Shown here in pieces: positions 10,001-18,544 of a stretch of DNA of 64,000 nucleotides (position 1 is the stretch's first letter; each line of letters begins with the position of its first letter). Origin of the DNA: Bactericera cockerelli (Eukaryota > Arthropoda > Insecta > Hemiptera > Triozidae); the NCBI GenBank assembly GCA_024516035.1, contig CM044957.1, forward strand, positions 5,057,017 to 5,121,016, read 5' to 3'. The position numbers and the translations under genes are program-made. The notes below the pieces were generated by a model. The model was not told the origin of the DNA. It did no database searches and saw nothing but the letters and a program-made list of their open reading frames with translations.

Positions 10001-13000
10001 TATTAGTGGAAGATGACCACCATACTTTTGTAAGAAGAAATCCGATGTTGCAAAACATTGTGACATTAGCATGTGATAAATAGAGATTTTTGGGAATATT
10101 TGCCAACAGTGGTTCCCCCCATATTTTGTAAACATATCACTCCCCCTCCGATTTCTTCTTACGAAATAAAGAGTATAGGCGAGGTTACTGCTTAAAATAT
10201 ATTCTACGTTCTAACACTTAACTTAAGGGTCTTATTATTTTGTGGTCTTAAACTATCTAATAAATCAGGAAAACATAAGGTTGAAAAGAAGGGCCAATGA
10301 TACTCTAGCACTCGTGTACTTGAGTGGTAAAAAATTGTGCAGATACCTGAATAAGTCTTCATAGAAGTTGCTTTCTACGTAAGTACTCTTGTGCCATCTA
10401 CCTACTTAGAGTAACCTCAAAGTTAAGTAAATTCCTAAAACATTATCAGCTCCTCATTGATCCTCAGTGTTCTATTGTTATGTGGTCAGTTGGTCACATA
10501 CTCAAATCAAAGAAGAAAAATTCGTTTTTCAAATTTATGAGAGAATCCGAACCATGCGCGGATATAGGGGAGGGCACGGGGGGCACGTGCCCCCCCAGTT
10601 CTTTCGGCAAGCGGTGTTTCTCAAATTTCTTTATACCTAATCCAGTAAAAAAAATAAAATATCTCAATGAGTTAGGGGGGCACGGGCCCCAAAATAATTC
10701 CCAATTCTAAGACCAATTAGAAATACCTAAATAATAAAGTTGTCAAATCCACACAGATATAATAATTATCTCTAGGGTTAAGCTACTCGGGGTAAGGACA
10801 AAAAGTGGATGGGTGACACAAAGAAATCACATTTTTCGACCTAAACGACATTTTTTCTCGAAATTTGTCGTGACGACCTTCTGATGAGCCGTTCTTGAGC
10901 TACGTCGAGTAAGGACAAGAAATGGATGGGTGACAAGAAAAATGTTGACATTTTGTGTGTGTGCAATTGTGCATGATGGGATTGCGGAGCGGCGGGTGCA
11001 ACCCGCTAGTTCGGTATATTGTGCGATTGTGCCCCCCCAGTACAAGAGGGCTATATCCGCGCATGATCCGAACCAGCGGACTACTACTATATCTGAAATA
11101 CCAGCGAGACCACACGAACATTAATGCATTTAAGGACCTCTGTGGGCATGATTCTAGATTTTTCTCTGTGATCTCGCTTTTTTTCTTTTCTTAGAGTTTA
11201 ACGTCGTTTTTCAACTGCTTGGTCATCATACACGACGGGGGTTTTACCCTCCATTCGCAGGAAACTTACAAACCTGCTACCCCCATTGACCTCAGCCAGC
11301 CTGGGTTTGGCTGGAATGCCAGCATCACAAAGTTTTCACCTCGTTGGACGTTGCTGAACTTCGGTGATCCTACGAGAACCGGTGCATTCAACGCGCATCG
11401 ACGCTGGCTTTGTGATCTCGATTGCGTTTCTAATATTTCGTCCTAAATTCCTCCCACCAGGTGATCAGCTCTAACTTCCACTTCTCCATCGTCAAGTCCT
11501 ACATCAGCATCTTCCACGACGAGGTCAACATTCTGATCAGCAAGGTGGAGAAGTTTGCTGACTCGGGCGAGAGCATCCAGTTCGAGCCCATGGTGGTGCT
11601 GGCTACTTTCAACATGGTCATGCGCAGTACGCTCGGCATCAACCCCAAGGCGCAGGAGGGCAACAGGAATGTGGTGCTGGAGGCTACTGACCGCGCCATG
11701 GAGGTGGGTTCCTGTTGGGGGTGTTTCTATTTGTACAGTCGGACCTCGATGTAAGAGAACTTGAGGAACTGAAATCTCTTATATCCGGGCTTCTCATATA
11801 AAGAGGTTATTTCCCCTTATACAGAGGTAAATTGGACCTAGAAATGGGTCTATTATATCCGAACTTCTCATATAAAGAGGTTGTTTCCCCTTATATGTAG
11901 AGGGGTAAATTGGACCTAGAAATTGTTCTATTATATCCGAGCTTCTCATTTAAAGAGGTTATTTCCCCTTATAGAGAGGTAAATTGGAGCTAGAAATTGT
12001 TCTATTACTTATATCCGGGCTCCTCATATAAAGAGGTTATTTTCCCTATAGAGGGGTAAATTGGAACTAGAAATTGTTCTATTATATCCGAGCTTCTCAT
12101 ATAAAGAGGTTATTTGCCCTTATAGAGAGGTAAATTGGACCTAGAAATGGGTCTATTATATTCGGGTTTCTCATATAAAGAGGTTATGTCCCCTTATAGA
12201 GAGGTAAATTGGACCTAGAAATGGTTCTATTATATCCAGTCTCCTCATAATTATGAAGAGGATATTTTCCCTCATAGAGAGGAAAATTAGATCTGGAAAT
12301 CGTTTTCCAGCCGTAACGCATGTGCCACAACTAACCAACCTCAACCCATGAGGTTGAAAAATGCCGACACCAAGTAGGATTCGGAAAAGGCAAAGTAAAA
12401 TTAGATATGTTTTATTTTATTTGACAAAAATAATTTAGAATGACCCGTCAAAAAATAAAGAAACTAGGTATTAAAAATTTAATATTAAGGGGTTAAATGA
12501 GTCTATGATTATTCGAATTTACTAGGTAGGTATGTCACTGTTATCTTTGTATTTAAAAAAAATCTGTTATAAATTTCTTGTTAAGTTACATACTTACTAT
12601 TTAAAATAATCTAAATATTCTTGTACACATATAATGTTAAAAATGACATAGGTAATGTGTAGGACAATGTCAGTGTCATGACGTATCGAATGCGTAACAG
12701 AGAACTTGTTCCTAATGAATTTTTTTCTGTTTGGGCTAGGTTACTGTTTTTTTTTTTTTTTTTTTTTTTTTCTTCTTCTTCTTCTGTTTTTTTTTAGGTG
12801 CTTTAAGAACCGTTTGGTCTTTCGCACCGTTCCGTTTCAAACTAAATTTTTCTATAGTATTTTATTCGTTTCAGGTATAGCTTTCTTTGTATTTTTTATT
12901 TACATATCTACCAAATGTACTTACTCCGTGAATTAAAAAAAAAAAAATAGTATCAGGGCTTCAATCTCATTAGTGTCGTCACGTAACGATGGTATAGCGG

Positions 13001-16000
13001 ACAAATTGGTACGGGTAGGAGCTAGGATAGGGTTACTGTTTGGTAGCGCAATATGAAAAAAGTCTCCTAGAGTGGTAGTGTTTGTTATTTTTCCCTTTTA
13101 ATTTGGGTTTAACGTCGCTTTCAACTGCACCTGCTACCCACATTAACCTCATCCAGCCTGGGTTGGGCCGGAACGCCAGCATCATGAAATCTTCACTACG
13201 AGATGATTTCTCTTTCATTAGTCAATTTTCCTTTATTTCTTGCTTGGTCTTCCATTTTTCTATCCAATGCCTGATTTGCTATACAGAAATCACGGGTTGG
13301 TTATCCAATAATTTCATCAAATCAATGTGATAAAAGTTCAATATCAATTTCGGAAACTTTTTTTTTTTGTGCTGAAAAAAAAACCCACAGATTGAGTAAG
13401 ATACCTTGAACAAAGTGGTTATTGGTTTTTTTCTAATGCCTGAAGACCTTGGAAGTCAAGTTAAAAAAACTTTGACATGATTGAAGTATGTAGCTATGTA
13501 GCGTGTGTGTAGATGTGTGTGTACCTCGCATAGAATGAGCGCGTAATAGGTACTCTTAGGTATTTGCTTAGATTTGGTTAAACCGAGTGTTGACAGAATA
13601 CATACTTCACTTACACATGTAGATATTTCCATACATTACATAGTACCTATGTATAACCCCATAATTCCAAACATTACATGGAACCTAAAAATAGGACTAT
13701 GACGAACAATCGGTACCGAGAAAATTGCTTTGTAAACATTTTGTTAAAGTTGAATTTATTGCCAACTGACACAGTATACACAATTCAAACGGCCAGCGTC
13801 GATGGTGCGTTGAATGCACCGGTTCTCGTTATCCAACGTCCAGAGTATCCCCCCAAAAACACCACTTCGTGGTTAAAAAAAGAAGAACGCCTCACTCAAA
13901 AGAATGATTATAATTAGCTAAAAATAAATGATATCAAATTGAGAACACCTTACCACCTTTCTTTCTATATCTCTGCACTCCTCTCTGAATTTATTCCTCT
14001 TATGTTTATCTTTCTTTATCCTTTCTAGGGGTCATCCCAAACTTGATTTCTCTTTAAATTTACTTGTTGCACGGCAATAAAAAATGGCGGTCGCGGTGTA
14101 ATTTTCTCGATTCAAATCAAATAAGTTCAGAAAAATCATACTCCGACCGCCATTTTTTATTGCCGTGCAACAAGTAAATTTAAAGAGAAATCAAGTTTGG
14201 GATGACCCTAGAAAGGATAAAGAAAGATAAACATAAGAGGAATAAATTCAGAGAGGAGTGCAGAGATATAGAAAGAAAGGTGGTAAGGTGTTCTCAATTT
14301 GATATCATTTATTTTTAGCTAATTATAATCATTCTTTTGAGTGAGGCGTTCTTCTTTTTTTAACCACGAAGTGGTGTTTTTGGGGGGATATCAGGTTCTT
14401 TTTGTACGAAAATATAGGTTCATAACTACTGAAAAATTATGAATAACAAAAGTAAATAAGCTGGGAAAATGTGAATGTACCAAGTTGTCTTTTTTTTTTA
14501 AGATATAGTTTTAGCAGTACGTATTTAATTTTTCTAAGATCAATATGTATTTGGATCACAGATTTGGCCCCCTGAGTCCCTTAAGTGAGTAAATAATATA
14601 TAAATTTGCAATGCAAGACCTTTTGATTCTATACTCAACATGATTAGGTTTATCTTTCAATGCTAAATAGACCTCGGAGCCTCCTATGAGGGACACTAAA
14701 ACACCTGGATTTACAAATGCCAAAGAAATTAATTTGTAATCACCTTATCAAGGTGAGGTAATGAGTTCTCTCCCGTTGACCTTTTCTTACCCGAATTCTC
14801 TCCTGCTTGTTGCAGTGGTCACCACGAGTATCTCTCCCGGAAATAAGACCATGCTTTTTTACATTAGGTATTTAAGAAAATGAAAACTATAAAATTATCA
14901 TTTTTATACAAGAATCGGCCTTTTATAAGGAAATCTTTTAAATTTCTAACTAATGAAAGGCAATGCCTTCAGTGTCTAGTAGAGTTAGGTAAAATACATA
15001 GAAGGCCATGCCTCAGGAATATAGTAGGGTTAGGGATAATACATAGAAGGCAATGCCTCGGGTTTATAGTAGGTTTAGGTAAATATATAGGCCATGCCTT
15101 GGGTTTATCATAGGGTTAGGAAAAATACATAGAAGGCCATGCCTCAGGTCTATATCAATGATTCCTAGGTGTTTCGATTATAATTTTTATGCTAGGCCTA
15201 AACTATGTAGGTATAAAATCAGGTAAAAATGCAAGCGACGCGACGGGATACAATTTGGTGTTGATAAAACCATGAGCGGGAGAGAACTCGGTGGTGACGT
15301 CCCTTATCAATACCTCACGAGGTATGAGTGTACCCCGGACATAATGGACAGAAAAAAAAACTTCCCTGATGGGGATCATCATGCGTGCAAACCTAGTATG
15401 CAGAGTATGCTACCCACTTGGCCAAAGTCACTACTTTGTCACAACTTTTAGTGAGTAGCATCGACATTATGAGAGCTAATTCATCATATTTTATCTCCAA
15501 AAAAATCAATCTCGTAATGCCGCCACAAGTCATTGCCCAATTCTGCAACTACTAAAATTTTCCTCGCGAGGGTAATGGGATCGTCATGAAGATCAAATAT
15601 AAAGATCGGAAAAACAAAACAACGTCAAGCCCAAATTGAAAATATAGAGCTAAGATTTTTTGTCCCCGCCAGGATTCGAACCCATGCTGACTGGGTGGCT
15701 GGTCGAGCATGCTACCAATAGACAAAGTTATCTTCTAAAGAAACGGACGCAAAATGAACTAAATTAATACTTGGAAACTTAAACATTAAAATTTTGCAGA
15801 GAGAGAGCGAGGTCATCTTGAAAAATACATACTGGCCAAGATCTAACCACTAAGCTAAGGATTCGAAGGTACCTACCCGCCAAAGAAAATGAAAAGGCCA
15901 CCAGGTGCCACCCAGTGGACGGGATGAAGGAATAAAATCAATAAATTTGGTATCTGCTCATCAAGATCTTTCATTTGATACCACTTAAGATTAGTATTAT

Positions 16001-16640
16001 CCTTCTATTCCCGATTTGGGCTCCCAAAACCCGAGGCCGCCCAAATGGGCCGCCCGCTTATAATTTAGAATTTTTTTTTGGTCCGGGCTCATCTCCATTA
16101 TACCTTGATCACTTTAGACACCTCACTTAATCTTCAGTGCCAAGTTAAAGACACGAAGTCGGGTCTCAAAGGATCCGTATGAAAAAAAACAGAAAAAAAA
16201 AAAAAAAATTATGAATCTTTTCATGTCTTTCACGATTGTTGGGGGGTCTCGAAAATAGGGTTCCCGGTGGCCTAGGAAGTCAAACAAAGAGTCAAATCAA
16301 CTTATTTTTCAACGTAGAGCCCATTTCTGCAATAAAAATTGCGATTTTTGAAATTCATGTTGCACTTTTCGCTGGCTGAAAGTACATGAAATGCATGGGA
16401 ACTATGTTTTCCGTAACCTTACACTCTGCCGGGCTGTCTCTTTCTTTGTATAGGCGTTCTTCACACCTCGGCCGAGGTGTTTGATCACAACAAGGGTCAT
16501 ATCACCTGTTGTGATATGACTATGCAGTTGAAAGCGCTCTTGTCATTTTTTAACTCAACATTTTAAGGAAGAATGAACTTTGTTAAAAATGAAAAACAAT
16601 AGCAGAATATAATGTATGTACAATATTGTACATGTAACAT

Positions 16641-16677
<37 letters not shown>

Positions 16678-18508
16678 AATTAACGCATCTTCAACTCGTT
16701 TCTCCCCCAGTTGGGTCAGCTGCGCATGTACTGGTTCTTCCTCAAGAACCAGTTCCTCTACAAGCTGTCCGGCTTCCAGGCGGAGCAGACAAAGCTGACG
16801 CAAGTCCTGCGGGACTACACGCACACCACCATACGGGAGATCCGGGAACGCCTGCGTCACAAGAAGCAAAGCACGGACTATGAGGACGAGACGACGAAAG
16901 TGAGAAGTTTCGCGGAGATTATGTTGGAGGAAGAGAACCAGATAGATGACGACACACTGGCCAAACAGATCATGAGCATCATCATTGCGGGTGAGTTTTC
17001 TATTCCCCGGCCCCACTCAGGCTCGGTGAGGTTCATGTTGGACGTGTACCACTGGTGGTACACGCACGTTCGTACGGAATGGACCGGGTGTACCACCGGT
17101 GGTACACGAATGTACTACGCCTGTGAATAGCCTAAACATCGCCGGTCCCACGGGAGAATTCACGAAAAACCATGCCGGTCGTCTAAGTGTTAAGGGCGGA
17201 ATTATTAGACGTTTTTGTAATACCTCTGTGGCGCTAAGTCACGGATTGCGTACTGTGTAAAATAGGGAAACCCGACAAACGATTTAAGTTATTGATGTTG
17301 TCTATTAATTCCGCCCTAAGTCCAAAATAAGTCTGGGACTTACTGCTGGAATTATTGGACTCATTAGTCCTAGTCGGGACTCATTCTTTTTGGGGGGTTT
17401 AACGTCGCTTTCAACTACATGGTCAATTGGTCATATCACGACGGGGGTGTTACCCTCCATTCTCAGGAAACTCACAAACTTGCTACCCACATTAACTTCA
17501 CCTAGCATGGGTTGGGTCGGAATCGAAGTCTTCACCTCGCTGGACTTAACTTCGATGATCCTACGAGAACCGGTGCATTCAACGCGCCAGCGACGCGCGA
17601 TGCTGGCAGAGACTCATTACTCATTAGTATCGCGCACGATAGTTCGTCGGTTTGGGGCTGGTCAGTGCATTTAGCTTGCCTGGTCGTTGGGAGCGGTGGA
17701 TAAGATTTCTAACCAACATCCTCACTTCGGTGAGACGACCTGGACGGGGTAAGGGCGGAAGCCGGGGCGCCCATATTTACACTACGTCCAGAAAGGTTTG
17801 TACTCCGAGTCGGGCAGTATAAATAATTTATCATACTTCTTCTTACAATAATCGTGATATCTCAACTATTTAAACTCGTTTTACTAAATATTTGCTTCAA
17901 TCGGGACTTGAACCACCGACCTCCGATTATAAGTCCGCGTTTTATCGATCAAGTTACTGAGCTCGGGCAGTATAAATAAGTTATATATAATACTAGCGGG
18001 CTGTCGCCCGCTTTGCGGGCCGAGGCATGGCCGTGAAAGCAAAAAATCCTTTTTCGTCAATGGCAGGTGTTGTAGTGGGAGTTTCGAAAAATCCCGTCTT
18101 ATTGCACATCTAGACTATAAGACAAAGCTACCTACCAAATTTCAGCTTCCTAGGACTTACGGTTTGGGCTGTAGAGCGATGATCAGTCAGTGGTCAGTGG
18201 TCAGTGGTCAGTGAGTGACTTTGACATTTATATATAGAGATATAGGCAGTATAAATAAATCATCTTGGTTTCGACGGACTCGGAAAGTAAAGTAAGTATA
18301 AATAAGGTATTTTTATTGAACAAATTGTGACACGTTAACACAAAATATATTCCACATGATAGTAGCCACCATTCCCTCACTGTTCGCAGGTCAAGACACC
18401 ACTAAGTCTGAGAACACAGCCATCCTGCTCATGCTGTCCATTCACCAGGACGTACAAGAAAAAGTAAGTCCTCGCCTTTCCTGTTGAGATTGTCCTTGCC
18501 CGACAGTG

Positions 18509-18544
<36 letters not shown>

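Noticed and set aside
16555..17016. 153-codon - strand frame
   Set aside because: Shadow of the P450 exon 16711-16990 extended through the A-run, read as poly-Phe.
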